From positions 48,030 through 112,029 of the forward strand of contig NZ_CABUAN010000002.1 of assembly GCF_902489635.1 (NCBI RefSeq): 64,000 nucleotides of DNA, in the 5' to 3' direction. Below the pieces are notes generated by a model. The model saw only the letters and a program-made list of their open reading frames with translations, was not told the DNA's origin and searched no databases. Positions 41,700-51,041 of this stretch are shown piece by piece. Source of the DNA: an uncultured Porphyromonas sp. (GTDB lineage Bacteria > Bacteroidota > Bacteroidia > Bacteroidales > Porphyromonadaceae). Positions within the stretch are counted from its first letter, which is position 1; each line of letters begins with the position of its first letter. Both the position numbers and the translations under genes were made by a program.

Positions 41700-43748
41700 T
41701 TACCAGACCACGACACGCTCCTCAGGAGCAATGTACATGGGGTCACCAGGCTGGACGTTGAATGCCTCATAGAAGGCATCAATGTTCTTCAGCGCCTGAT
41801 TGACACGATAGATGCCCAAGCTGTGTGGGTCAATCTTCGTCAGACGTATCTCTTCCTCGGGAGTGATGTTTTGTCCCCATACACGAGCGTAACCGATGAA
41901 GAAGCGCTGTGCTGGTGTGAAGCCGTCGATCTTCTCGACCGTCTTGCCCTCGAGCTGCTTCTGGAGTGCTAGGTAAGAGACAAGGAGACCGCCCTGGTCA
42001 GCGATATTCTCGCCGAGCGTTAGGTGGCCGTCAGCGTTGAGGTTGTCATTGATCTTGATCTGGCTGAACTGCTGAGCGAGACGCTCCGTAGAGTTCTTGA
42101 AGTTCTTCTTGTCAGCGTCAGTCCACCAGTTGTGCATATTGCCGACAGCGTCAAACTCGCTACCCTGATCGTCAAATCCGTGCGTCATCTCATGACCGAT
42201 GACCACACCGATAGCACCATAGTTGACAGCGTCATCAGCGTTGATGTTGAAGAACGGAGGCTGTAGGATACCAGCGGGGAAGCAGATCTCATTCGTCGAG
42301 GGCATGTAGTAAGCGTTGACATCCTGAGGATTCATGAGCCAGCGAGAGCGATCGACTGGCTGACCTAGCTCAGACATGTTGAAGTCGTGCTCGAACTGGA
42401 TAGCACTGCGGAGGTTCTCGACAAAGCTCTTGTCCTCTGAGATGTTGAGCTTAGAGTAGTCCTTCCACTTGTCAGGATATCCGATCTTGACGGTGAATTT
42501 AGAGAGCTTCTCGATAGCCTTCTGCTTCGTATCGTCAGACATCCACTCGAGCTGAGAGATACGATCCTTGAGCGCAGCCTGTAGGTTGCTAATCATCGTC
42601 TCCATGCGCTCCTTAGCCTCTGCGGGGAAGTACTTCTTGACATAGACCTCACCGAGTGCCTCTCCAAGCGTGCCATTGAGGAGGTTGACAGCACGACGCC
42701 AGCGTGGGTGCATCTCCTTGACACCTGAGAGTGTAGTGGAGTAGAAGTCGAAGCTAGCCTGTACAAAGTCGTCCGAGAGATAGCTAGCATAGCCGTCGAT
42801 GGTCTGTGCTAGGACATAATCCTTGAGTGCCTGGAGGTCTGCCGTGGGGAACCACTTGCTAAACTTCTTGAAGAAGTCTAGCTGACCAGCATTCCAAGAC
42901 TCTAGAGTCTGAAGCTTGCGCCCATCGATGTAGCGTGCCCAGTCGAAGCCAGGGTTGTCAGCGACAAACTTCTTGACCTCAACCTTGTTGAAGTTGCGAG
43001 CCACATCACGCAGCTCCGTCTGCGAGTAGCACATGTCAGCGAGTATGTTGCTGATAGCGATATTGTTTTTCGCAATGCGCTGCGCATCCTCGGCAGAGTA
43101 GCCAGCGAGCTGAGCGATGCGCTCGATGTACTGGTTGTATGCCTTGATGATCTCCGCATTCTTTGGGTCTGTGTAGTACTCCTTGTTGCCCAGAGCTAGA
43201 CCTGTCTGATTGAGGTTGAAGATGTTCATATCGCTATTCTCAGCATCGGCCATGACGTAGGTGCCGAAGAAGGTAGCATCCCCCTTGTTGTCCTGCTGAG
43301 CTGCGAAGTCTACGAGCGCCTCCTTAGAGTCGATCGCCTCGATAGCTTTTAGTTCGTCTAGGATCGGCTGAGCGCCTAGCTCGTTGCGCTTGACACTATC
43401 GATAGCCTGCTTGTATAGTACAGAGACGCGATACTCATTGGTACCAGCCTTGTAGCTACCCTGAGCTAGCTCATCGACGATGCCGTGGATCTGCTCGAGT
43501 GAGCGGTCACGTAGCACGTCAAAGGTACCGAAGCGACTGTAAGCCGGCTTCAGTGGGTTAGCCTTGATCCAGCCACCATTGACATAGTGGTAGAAGTCAT
43601 CCTGTGGACGCACGAGGGTGTCCATATCAGCTAGATTGATAGCTGGAACGATCTCCTCGTTGGTCTGAGTCTCCTGCTTCTTGTTACAAGCAGAGAACGT
43701 AATAGAAGCTGCGCACAGAGCAGCGACCAGTAGTTTGCGATTGTTCAT
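41700..43748 (-). CDS. pepO: M13-family metallopeptidase lipoprotein (PepO)
   Basis: This 682-residue neprilysin-type endopeptidase has the zinc motif HEMTH (His519, His523) within VIGHEMTHGFDDQGSEFD, the third ligand in GENIADQGGL, and the substrate motif NAYYMPSTNEICFPAGIL. A lipoprotein signal (ALCAASITFSAC, lipid Cys20) places it in the cell envelope, where it would cut peptides of moderate size. The start was moved to the ATG at 43748, which puts the signal at the N-terminus. The usual C-terminal Cys before the final VW is absent. Confidence 0.93.
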   Translation of the reverse strand: MNNRKLLVAALCAASITFSACNKKQETQTNEEIVPAINLADMDTLVRPQDDFYHYVNGGWIKANPLKPAYSRFGTFDVLRDRSLEQIHGIVDELAQGSYKAGTNEYRVSVLYKQAIDSVKRNELGAQPILDELKAIEAIDSKEALVDFAAQQDNKGDATFFGTYVMADAENSDMNIFNLNQTGLALGNKEYYTDPKNAEIIKAYNQYIERIAQLAGYSAEDAQRIAKNNIAISNILADMCYSQTELRDVARNFNKVEVKKFVADNPGFDWARYIDGRKLQTLESWNAGQLDFFKKFSKWFPTADLQALKDYVLAQTIDGYASYLSDDFVQASFDFYSTTLSGVKEMHPRWRRAVNLLNGTLGEALGEVYVKKYFPAEAKERMETMISNLQAALKDRISQLEWMSDDTKQKAIEKLSKFTVKIGYPDKWKDYSKLNISEDKSFVENLRSAIQFEHDFNMSELGQPVDRSRWLMNPQDVNAYYMPSTNEICFPAGILQPPFFNINADDAVNYGAIGVVIGHEMTHGFDDQGSEFDAVGNMHNWWTDADKKNFKNSTERLAQQFSQIKINDNLNADGHLTLGENIADQGGLLVSYLALQKQLEGKTVEKIDGFTPAQRFFIGYARVWGQNITPEEEIRLTKIDPHSLGIYRVNQALKNIDAFYEAFNVQPGDPMYIAPEERVVVW

Positions 43749-43798
43749 ATTCAATTGTTCGATTTCTAAATGATTCATAAGTAGAGGGAGAGTTTGTC

Positions 43799-44704
43799 CT
43801 AGAGTAGAGGTGAGGGATACTCTCCTGCGTCGGTCAGCTTCGCCAGATGCTCTATGACCATATCACGGTCAGAGGCGTAGGTCGCGCCAAACCAGCGGGC
43901 ATCGGTGCTCAAGACCTGTACCTGCGCCAGTCCCTGACGGATCAGCGTGTCGACGACTGTCGGGATAAAGAACTCCGACGTAGGCTCATTACCATGCTCC
44001 TTGAGGAAGTCCGCAAAGAGCCTCTCCGAGTGCTCCAAGTAGTCTGGCGTAAAGCCCCAAAGATTCATCGATACGAGTGTACCACGAGCTATGGAGAGCT
44101 TCTTGCCGTCGTGCATGCTGACTATCTCGTGATTCTCATTCTCGTGAATGTTCTTATGCTCGGTGATGTGCATCAGGTAGCCCTCGGGCGAAGCCTTACA
44201 TACGCCCCGGCTCACACTACCCTCAGCTGTGAGCGTACTCTCGATGTCGTAGGCGACCATACAGTAAGCACCACGACTATCAGCGGGCAACTGAGAGAGA
44301 TAGTCACTCATCGTCTGAAAAGCCTCACGACCGTAGAAGTCGTCAGCATTGATCACCGCAAAAGGACCATCGATCTCAGGTGCCGCCATCATCAAGGCGT
44401 GATTCGTACCCCACGGCTTAGTACGCTCAGCAGGAGCGGTAAAGCCCTCGGGCAGAGAGTCTATCTCCTGATAGACGACAGCCGTGTCGACAGCCTTCTG
44501 ATACTTCTGTAGCACCTGCTCTTTGAATTGCTCGGCAAAGGCGTGACGTATGACAAAGACTACCTTGCCAAAGCCTGCGCGGATTGCATCAAAGACAGAG
44601 TAGTCCATGATACTCTCACCCGCCGGTCCCAACTTGTCTAGCTGCTTGAGTCCGCCATAGCGACTGCCCATGCCAGCAGCCATAATGACTAGTGTAGGTT
44701 TCAT
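43799..44704 (-). CDS. Nucleotidyltransferase-family protein
   Basis: A 301-residue Rossmann-like nucleotidyltransferase with LVIMAAGMGSRYGGLKQLDKLGPAGE at the start, WGTNHALMMAAPEIDGPFAVINADDF (the metal-binding Asp) and an SRGVCK segment. It resembles sugar-1-phosphate nucleotidyltransferases such as RmlA or UgpG but is not assignable to one sugar. It may make an activated sugar for the envelope. It lies upstream of pepO by 50 bases on the same strand. Confidence 0.82.
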   Translation of the reverse strand: MKPTLVIMAAGMGSRYGGLKQLDKLGPAGESIMDYSVFDAIRAGFGKVVFVIRHAFAEQFKEQVLQKYQKAVDTAVVYQEIDSLPEGFTAPAERTKPWGTNHALMMAAPEIDGPFAVINADDFYGREAFQTMSDYLSQLPADSRGAYCMVAYDIESTLTAEGSVSRGVCKASPEGYLMHITEHKNIHENENHEIVSMHDGKKLSIARGTLVSMNLWGFTPDYLEHSERLFADFLKEHGNEPTSEFFIPTVVDTLIRQGLAQVQVLSTDARWFGATYASDRDMVIEHLAKLTDAGEYPSPLL

Positions 44705-44730
44705 TCGATCGTTACTTGTTAAGTGTGTGT

Positions 44731-44765
44731 AGGGGGTGCCACTCTATGAGACGAGCGTACCCCCT
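44731..44765 (-). terminator. Possible hairpin after luxS
   Basis: AGGGGGT (44731-44737) and ACCCCCT (44759-44765) form a stem between luxS and the nucleotidyltransferase gene. No U-run follows on the minus strand, so termination is uncertain. Confidence 0.35.
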
Positions 44766-44771
44766 CTTCTG

Positions 44772-45254
44772 TTATTGAGGATAGTGCGTATTTGAGTCAT
44801 CTAGATGCTCTAGCACCTCCTCTAGATAGCGTCGTGACTCCTCACGTGCCAGCTCTAGGTTGTGCAGCTTGTAGTTGCCACAGTCACGAGGTGCCACGCC
44901 AGGCACGGCACCCTCGTAGTGCGCTACAAAGTCAAAGGCACGACGGAGCAGGTCTGCTATATCTAGCGGGTTAAGGTCTCCGACTATAATCAGGTAGTTG
45001 CCCGTCAAGCAACCCATCGGTCCCCAGTAGATGATACGACTCCCCCACTCGGGATCATTGCGCAGATAGGTCGCTACGAGATGCTCTATCGTATGCAGAG
45101 CACTCAGGTCGAGGACAGGCTCACGATTGGGAGCCTTCATGCGTATGTCGAAGGTGGTCACAACCTGATCACCCACGAGGTCACGACGAGAGACATAGAC
45201 ACCACGCTTGAGACGCTCGTGATCTATGGTAAAGCTTGGGATATCCTTCATCAC
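44772..45254 (-). CDS. luxS: S-ribosylhomocysteine lyase LuxS
   Basis: This 160-residue enzyme splits S-ribosylhomocysteine to homocysteine and the precursor of autoinducer-2. The metal ligands are His54 and His58 (LHTIEHL) and Cys125 (PRDCGNY); Cys82 (MGCLTG) is the catalytic cysteine. Its role here may be mainly recycling of methyl-cycle by-products. It lies 15 bases after pepE, and the two may be cotranscribed. Confidence 0.96.
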   Translation of the reverse strand: MMKDIPSFTIDHERLKRGVYVSRRDLVGDQVVTTFDIRMKAPNREPVLDLSALHTIEHLVATYLRNDPEWGSRIIYWGPMGCLTGNYLIIVGDLNPLDIADLLRRAFDFVAHYEGAVPGVAPRDCGNYKLHNLELAREESRRYLEEVLEHLDDSNTHYPQ

Positions 45255-45269
45255 TTCAGATTTCGTAAG

Positions 45270-45992
45270 CTACTTTTTCTCGCTATACGCGAGGACTCCA
45301 GGCTCTATCTCTAGCGGATTGTCGTAGAAGGTGGGATAGTTAAAGAGGCGAGCCGTACGCTCTCCCCACAGCGTGATCTTGTCACCCGTGATATGGAGCA
45401 TACTTCCCTCTCGCAGACCTAGGACGTCGCAGTTGGGATTGTACTTGACAAACTCACGAATACGCTGCTCGCGTGTCTCGCCACCATGTCCCTCAGGATG
45501 TGCATCGAGGTAATGCGGATTGATCTGGAAGGAGATCAGCCCCAGCGCCTGCGTCGTGTCGGGATTGCAGATAGGCATATCGTTTGTCGTCATGATCGTC
45601 GGGCAGGCGAGGTTAGAGCCAGCGCTCCAGCCCACGTAGGGGATGCCGTCCTCGAGGACACGCTCACGGATGAGCTTCATAGCACCCATATCTTGTAGTT
45701 GCTTGAGAAGTGCCCATGTATTGCCGCCACCCACCATGATAGCCTGTGCAGAGGCGATAGCCTGTAGCGGCTTATCGTAGGTATGCAGACCCGTGACATT
45801 GACGCCAACGCCACCAAGTGCATTATTAACCTTAGCTACATACTCATCCCAGCTATAGGTGATAGCGGCATAAGGGACAAAGAGTACATCCTGAGCCACG
45901 GGACCTAGGAAGCGACCGATCTCCTCGGCAGCGTAGCCCAGATAGGGCTGCCCCTGAGATGCGGAGTTGGATATCAGTAAGAGTTTCTTCAT
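45270..45992 (-). CDS. pepE: Peptidase E (dipeptidase PepE)
   Basis: A 240-residue S51-family enzyme that cleaves Asp-X dipeptides. The nucleophile is Ser123 in GWSAGSNLAC, preceded by IMVGGGNTWALL; the charge-relay His lies in INPHYLDAHPEGHGGETREQR. The start at 45992 (MKKLLLISNSASQG) is the family norm and agrees with a promoter box 34 bases upstream. Confidence 0.93.
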   Translation of the reverse strand: MKKLLLISNSASQGQPYLGYAAEEIGRFLGPVAQDVLFVPYAAITYSWDEYVAKVNNALGGVGVNVTGLHTYDKPLQAIASAQAIMVGGGNTWALLKQLQDMGAMKLIRERVLEDGIPYVGWSAGSNLACPTIMTTNDMPICNPDTTQALGLISFQINPHYLDAHPEGHGGETREQRIREFVKYNPNCDVLGLREGSMLHITGDKITLWGERTARLFNYPTFYDNPLEIEPGVLAYSEKK

Positions 45993-46025
45993 GTCTATAC
46001 CAGATTGGTTGAGATAATCTAGTCG

Positions 46026-46033
46026 CAAAGGTA
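46026..46033 (-). promoter_or_regulatory. Predicted -7 promoter box of pepE
   Basis: The minus strand reads TACCTTTG, 34 bases before the PepE start, and excludes the longer frame beginning at 46049. Confidence 0.55.
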
Positions 46034-46074
46034 CAAAATAGAAACACACGGCTCCACGTTTTACCCCGTAGCTA

Positions 46075-46198
46075 GAGATTAGAGGCTAGAAATTAGAGAT
46101 TAGAGGTTAGAGATTAGAAATTAGAGGTTAGAGATTAGAAGTTAGAGATTAGACACTAGAGCCACTAGTCCCCTCTCCCTCTAACTTCTAATCTCTAA
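46075..46198. repeat. Heptanucleotide repeat with a 20-bp inverted arm
   Basis: About 12 heptamers of the GAGATTA/GAGGTTA type run over 46075-46160. The last 20 bases before the next stop codon (46179-46198) are the exact reverse complement of 46128-46147, giving a perfect 20-bp stem with a 31-base loop. It sits three bases beyond the stop of the DUF4954 gene on the minus strand and may terminate it. Confidence 0.7.
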
Positions 46199-46201
46199 AT
46201 C

Positions 46202-48193
46202 TCACTCGGGCAGCGCGTCGATCTGCGCGAGGATTGTCTCGCCGAGGAGCTTCTTGCGACGTATATGGTCGTGCACCTCTGCGACGAAGGCATTGTCCTC
46301 ATAGTTGCCACGTACCTGCTCGAAGTCGATGCGACGGTTGTGATCGCCGTCGAGGTCTATGCCGAAGCCGACCTGCGTGAGCATCTCAAACTCCTTGTGA
46401 GCATCCTTGAGCAGATACTCGTCTAGCTCGATGACAGTCTCTTGCCACTCCTGGATGATCTGTATGGCTCGCTCTACGGTCAGATCCTTGGCGGCGATGT
46501 CGTACCAACGCAAGAGCAGATCGTATGCCCAGTGCCACTCGATCTCGTAGTAGCGACTATGTATCGAGCGGATGGCGACGTTGACCTCGTCGAGCGTCTT
46601 GAGCTGCCCCTCTTTGATCTGCTTGATCAGATTGCGCACGAGGCGACGTGGAGCGATCATACCCGCTAGGTCGAGCCAGTCCGAGAGCCCCTCATTGCTG
46701 GTGGGCGGCAGGCAGGTAACTAGCTCACGCTTGCTCTTGGGTGCTTGGTCCTGAATGCGCTGGATGAGGGAGTTGCCGAGGAACTTGACGATACCCATCT
46801 CGTAGTAGCGACACCCCTTGACGAGGGAGCTGTGACGGATGTGCATGTCGTGATAGATATAGGTCGCATTGGAGCTGCCGAGGTGCGTCTCCAGCGCTTT
46901 GAGCTTGTGCCACCCCTTGTACATCTTACCGACCGTATAGGGCGAGAGGAGGTTGTAGTTGATGCAGTCGAGTTTTTCGTCCGGGTGACGCTTGTCACGC
47001 TTAGGCCACTTCTTAGTATCACGGATGGTACCGACGCTACGCAGGTTGGTGCCTGGCACGAGGTAGGTCTGGTTGTCATTCTCTATAATATAGGAGAAGG
47101 GGAAGTCTGACGAGTCAATATGATCCACATGACGCCCCATGATCAGGCTAAAAGCACCGATGCGCGAAGGCCACAAGATGTAGGAGTCGGAGGTGGTCTT
47201 GCTACCACGCTCTACGACGCCCTGGTGAATGGGGCCGAGCTTGTACAGGTGGTTGCTCTGGTTAGAGCCACTGCCCGCATTGAGGAAGGAGTAGTAACCA
47301 GCGATCAGCAGACTACTCTTGTGCATCGTGACGGTAAAAGGCCCCGCAAAGACGGCACAAGCCTCCCCGTTTTCGCACTGACAATTGGCAAAGAAGAGCG
47401 AGTCGTGCGCACTGAAGAGGTGGGTCACCGAGCAACCCTGACCGACGAAACAGCGAGAGACGTTGGAGCCGTCAGCGACCACGCAGCCAGCAGAAAAGAC
47501 AAAGTCCCGACAGATCACCCCATAGCCAACCTTCGTAGGGCTCAGCGGCGTACTATTGACCGAACCATTCTCTAGCACCGAGGCACCGATGATAGAGCTG
47601 TGGGGGCCCACCTTGATATTGGTCATAAGACCGCAATGCCTGATCTGAGAAGACTCACCGATGGTACCACGCTCCGACCGCACGGAGGCTGTATACTCCT
47701 CGACGAGCTTAGAGAGTGCCGTTTGTAGATCCTTGTCATGGCGATACATCGCCAGCATATAAGCGGTCTGAGCGGTCAGGATGTCGCAGATAGGGACCTC
47801 ACGACCACCTGTCTCGTTGAGCACCTCGACGTGGGTGCCATTGCCGAAGGAGGTCTCGCCCGTTACCTTGAGAGCTGCTATGTCGTGGATCACCACATCG
47901 TCACCGATGTCGTAATGCGAGATGCAGTCCCGCACGCCGTCGATGATGACTCGGTCGCCGATGGTACAGTTGACCAGCTTAGCATGCGCCAGGCGGTAGG
48001 GCTCGTCGTAGCTCGGCTCCTCCTCAGAGGGGCGACCACCACGATTGTCGCCTATCTCGCACTTACCGATGAAGTGCACCTGCTGACAGCGACTAGCATC
48101 AAAGTATTTATGAACGCGCACCAAGGACCAGTCTTGCGCTTGGCACCCTTGCTCCGTGAGCTGTTTGATCTCTTTTGTATTAAGCTTTCGCAT
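46202..48193 (-). CDS. DUF4954-family protein with left-handed beta-helix repeats
   Basis: This 663-residue protein begins MRKLNTKEIKQLTEQGCQAQDW and matches the DUF4954 family of Bacteroidota. Residues about 40-330 contain hexapeptide-like turns (VGPHSSIIGASVLENGSVN and similar), as in acyltransferases and sugar nucleotidyltransferase partners. The C-terminal third is helical. No catalytic motif could be named. It has no signal peptide and is probably cytoplasmic. The start at 48193 was preferred to 48250. Confidence 0.8.
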   Translation of the reverse strand: MRKLNTKEIKQLTEQGCQAQDWSLVRVHKYFDASRCQQVHFIGKCEIGDNRGGRPSEEEPSYDEPYRLAHAKLVNCTIGDRVIIDGVRDCISHYDIGDDVVIHDIAALKVTGETSFGNGTHVEVLNETGGREVPICDILTAQTAYMLAMYRHDKDLQTALSKLVEEYTASVRSERGTIGESSQIRHCGLMTNIKVGPHSSIIGASVLENGSVNSTPLSPTKVGYGVICRDFVFSAGCVVADGSNVSRCFVGQGCSVTHLFSAHDSLFFANCQCENGEACAVFAGPFTVTMHKSSLLIAGYYSFLNAGSGSNQSNHLYKLGPIHQGVVERGSKTTSDSYILWPSRIGAFSLIMGRHVDHIDSSDFPFSYIIENDNQTYLVPGTNLRSVGTIRDTKKWPKRDKRHPDEKLDCINYNLLSPYTVGKMYKGWHKLKALETHLGSSNATYIYHDMHIRHSSLVKGCRYYEMGIVKFLGNSLIQRIQDQAPKSKRELVTCLPPTSNEGLSDWLDLAGMIAPRRLVRNLIKQIKEGQLKTLDEVNVAIRSIHSRYYEIEWHWAYDLLLRWYDIAAKDLTVERAIQIIQEWQETVIELDEYLLKDAHKEFEMLTQVGFGIDLDGDHNRRIDFEQVRGNYEDNAFVAEVHDHIRRKKLLGETILAQIDALPE

Positions 48194-48252
48194 AGGGTAT
48201 ATGTAGGGGGGATTATTGTTAGCAGTTTGGGGATAAAAGTGAGGCGACACGC

Positions 48253-50067
48253 TTACAGCCGATGCGTCTCTGTGATCATCTGGCGAAGCTGTCGTATCCA
48301 GTCGTCTGGGAGCTCCTCGACATGGCTAGGCATACGATAGCACCAGACATGATGGGGATTGCTCGGGTCGTTGATCTGCTCGCTATGAGGATCGACCATG
48401 GCGCAGTGCTCAGAGCTCAGAGCTAGCCAGTCTTGCAGCGGCAATATGCAGAGTCGTGAGGGACTCTCTAAGTGTCGGCGCACGATGATCTCAGCCAGCT
48501 CGGGCGTGAGCGTGGTATCGTAGGGGACGCCGTAGTCAGTGAGGAAGTAATCGTAGTAGCGACGAGAGCGAGCCTCGTCTTCCGCCCACCAGAGGCGTAG
48601 TGGGGCACAGTCGTGCGTCGAGGTGGTGCCGACACTATCCTCGGAGAAGTAGGGTGCCGCCTCAAACTCGATACCGGCACTCTTTGGCATGCGCTCCACG
48701 TATAGCTTGAGGATGCCAAGCTCCTCTAGGACAGGGTAGACACACTGAGGGACCATCCCTAGATCCTCGGCACAAAGATGGATTGAAGTCAAGGACTTCA
48801 GGAAGGTTAGACGCTCCAGTCCACGCTCGCGCCACAGCTCTTCATTGCCACCGTAGTAATACTCCTCGCAGACAGCTCGCATACGCTCCTGCAGATCGGG
48901 CGACAGCTTTGCAAAGGGCGCAGTACTCGCCACATCGTAGCGCGGCACGTAGCCCGCATCGAGACGTTCGATCCAAAGGACCTGCGTCGTTGCAGGATTT
49001 TTGGTCGGCGCTATCCACTCCGGTCGTAGCGTCTCGGCGAGCCCTAGCTTGGCGATCTCACGCTTCAAGTAGCGTCGTGAGGGAAGAAAGTAGCCCAGCA
49101 TCCCAGAGCGCCCGTCCCGTGGTATGGACCACATACGGAAGAAGCCCAGCACATGATCCACGCGCAGGTAATCGTAGAAACGCTCTAGATAGTCAAAGCG
49201 CTCTTGCCATAGCATTCTCCAGTTCCTGCGACAGGTTAGGATACCCCAGTTCTGCCCGTCCGGAGAGAAGTAGTCGGGAGGAGCTCCGCAGGAGAGCCGC
49301 TTGTTAAATTTGCGTGGATAAGCAATCGTGTCCGCTGCATGCGGATCTACCCCCACGGGCAGGTCTCCCATGAGTGCTAGCCCGTGCTGACGAATCGTTG
49401 CCACGGCACGGCGCATCTGTCGCTGCGCCACCATGTAGCAGTAAGCGTAGAAATTACCCGTACAGACGACCAAACGCTTGTTTTCCTGCTCCAGCTCCTT
49501 GACCCGCTTCATCGCATCCCAGAAGTCCCACTCCTCACGATTGAGGTCGGGCAATAGGTCTAGCGCCATTCGCATGCAGACCCAGTAGTGCCAGATGGGG
49601 GTGCTTTTAAAAGGGGCATTCCTGAGCGTCAACCCAGCATAGCGATTGATCATATCGGTGAAGTATGGCGAAGCGTCCACCTGCTCCGTAAAGGAGGCCC
49701 ACAACCAGCGTCGCTTGAGCTGCCACACCGCCGTATAGTCGAAGGCCTTTTGCGCACTCAGCCGCTCAGCCTCCGCACGTAGCTCCTGCTCCAGCTGTTG
49801 ATCCGCCAGCGGGGGGAGCTGATCCACCGCTATGTAGATCGGATTGAGGACCGTAGAGGCTAGCGGGCGATAAGGATAAGAGTCACGACTATCGCCATAG
49901 AGGGTGGTGTCTTCCAGCGGGAGCAACTGTATGATGCTCATCCCCATCCGCTCAGCCACTGGCGCAAAGGCCTCCAGAGCGGCAAAGTCACCACAGCCCG
50001 CATCGCCGTGGCGACGCAGACTAAAGAGGGGAACGGCTATCCCAGCCTGACGGGGCATCTGACTCAT
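48253..50067 (-). CDS. malQ: 4-alpha-glucanotransferase (GH77)
   Basis: A 604-residue amylomaltase-type enzyme that transfers alpha-1,4-glucan chains. Key GH77 motifs are the nucleophile Asp in YLRVDHVLGFFRMW, the acid/base Glu in HLCAEDLGMVP, and TTSTHDCAPLRLWW. The N-terminus (AGIAVPLFSLRRHGDAGCGDF) also fits. No starch-binding modules are present, so it is a short form, probably serving glycogen or maltodextrin metabolism in the cytoplasm. Confidence 0.93.
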   Translation of the reverse strand: MSQMPRQAGIAVPLFSLRRHGDAGCGDFAALEAFAPVAERMGMSIIQLLPLEDTTLYGDSRDSYPYRPLASTVLNPIYIAVDQLPPLADQQLEQELRAEAERLSAQKAFDYTAVWQLKRRWLWASFTEQVDASPYFTDMINRYAGLTLRNAPFKSTPIWHYWVCMRMALDLLPDLNREEWDFWDAMKRVKELEQENKRLVVCTGNFYAYCYMVAQRQMRRAVATIRQHGLALMGDLPVGVDPHAADTIAYPRKFNKRLSCGAPPDYFSPDGQNWGILTCRRNWRMLWQERFDYLERFYDYLRVDHVLGFFRMWSIPRDGRSGMLGYFLPSRRYLKREIAKLGLAETLRPEWIAPTKNPATTQVLWIERLDAGYVPRYDVASTAPFAKLSPDLQERMRAVCEEYYYGGNEELWRERGLERLTFLKSLTSIHLCAEDLGMVPQCVYPVLEELGILKLYVERMPKSAGIEFEAAPYFSEDSVGTTSTHDCAPLRLWWAEDEARSRRYYDYFLTDYGVPYDTTLTPELAEIIVRRHLESPSRLCILPLQDWLALSSEHCAMVDPHSEQINDPSNPHHVWCYRMPSHVEELPDDWIRQLRQMITETHRL

Positions 50068-50091
50068 ATTATATTATAGTGTCACCTCTAC

Positions 50092-50268
50092 GGAGACTCT
50101 TGCAAAAGTCAATAGTCTCACAATCTTGCAAGCAAGATTGTCTAGACTTTGCAGAAAGGATGAAGCGCAAGGCACTGAGGGTGAGGTCTGAAGGGAGCAT
50201 ACATCCGTATGTGACCGAAGCCGAATCCCGAAAGCAACACAGCGATTTGCCTTTATGCAATAGTCTCC
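50092..50268. mobile_element. MITE-like element with GGAGACT ends, complete copy
   Basis: This 177-bp element begins GGAGACTCTTGCA and ends TGCAATAGTCTCC, 13-bp inverted ends with one mismatch. Near the left end are a second hairpin (AGACT...AGTCT) and a palindrome CAATCTTGC/GCAAGATTG (50121-50140). The inner 128 bp recur, inverted, at 41476-41600, and the ends recur alone at 298, 19021, 40421 and 51549. It carries no transposase. A plus-strand frame beginning MKRKALRVRSEGS crosses it. Confidence 0.65.
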
Positions 50269-50381
50269 TGCGGTATATTCGGAGAAGCCATGCAGCTCTG
50301 ATCGGTAGAACTACACGGCTTCTGCAGCATCGCCTCTCTGCGGTACGGGGCGACTGCTTGAGGAATATGTGCTAGTGTCGC

Positions 50382-50948
50382 TTACTCCTTGACACGCCCT
50401 ACGTAAGAGCCGTCACGCGTGTCTACCGTGACCACATCGTCCTGATTGATAAAGAGTGGCACGCGGATCTCAGCGCCCGTCTCGACGGTAGCCGGCTTGA
50501 GACTATTGGTCGCTGTATCGCCCTTGATACCAGGCTCCGTATGACTGATGCGCAGATCGACGTGTGCCGGTAGTTCGCAGGTCAGCACTGTCTCGCTCTC
50601 AGCATGTACCATTGCCTCGACCATATCGCCCTCCTTGAGGAAGCGGACACCCTCGATCAGCTCGCCATTGATAGCGATCTGGTCAAATGTCTCAGGGTGC
50701 ATAAAGTGGTAGCCCATATCATCATTGTAGAGATACTGATAGGGACGACGCTCGATGCGCACCTCCTCTACCTTGACACCACTATTCCACGTCTTGTCGA
50801 TGATGCGACCCGTAGCAACATTGCGCAGCTTCGTGCGAACGAATGCAGGACCCTTGCCGGGCTTAACATGGAGAAACTCTACGATGAAGTAGTACTGCCC
50901 ATCAATGTCTAGGCACATGCCATTGCGAAAGTCAGCTGTTGTAGCCAT
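50382..50948 (-). CDS. efp: Elongation factor P
   Basis: This 188-residue translation factor helps ribosomes through proline stretches. The loop HVKPGKGPAF holds the tip residue Lys32, the usual site of post-translational modification. The three beta-barrel domains are complete, and the C-terminal ETGAEIRVPLFINQDD is characteristic. A promoter box lies 38 bases upstream. Confidence 0.96.
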   Translation of the reverse strand: MATTADFRNGMCLDIDGQYYFIVEFLHVKPGKGPAFVRTKLRNVATGRIIDKTWNSGVKVEEVRIERRPYQYLYNDDMGYHFMHPETFDQIAINGELIEGVRFLKEGDMVEAMVHAESETVLTCELPAHVDLRISHTEPGIKGDTATNSLKPATVETGAEIRVPLFINQDDVVTVDTRDGSYVGRVKE

Positions 50949-50985
50949 ATACTATTTGTCTATTCTGTGAAGTTACTTATCGGTG

Positions 50986-50993
50986 CAAAAGTA
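50986..50993 (-). promoter_or_regulatory. Predicted -7 promoter box of efp
   Basis: The minus strand reads TACTTTTG, matching TAnnTTTG, 38 bases before the efp start. Confidence 0.5.
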
Positions 50994-51041
50994 ATAAATC
51001 CTCAGCTACTACACAAATAACAAGCCAGGCACTCACCGCAC

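Noticed and set aside
47738..48340. A 200-codon plus-strand frame opposite the DUF4954 gene.
   Set aside because: It is a shadow frame with no family pattern; the minus-strand gene is well supported.
50079..50375. A 98-codon plus-strand frame starting in the MITE-like element.
   Set aside because: The first half is repeat sequence and the second has no recognisable domain; it has no promoter box. It could matter only as a fusion donor, as at the EEP gene.
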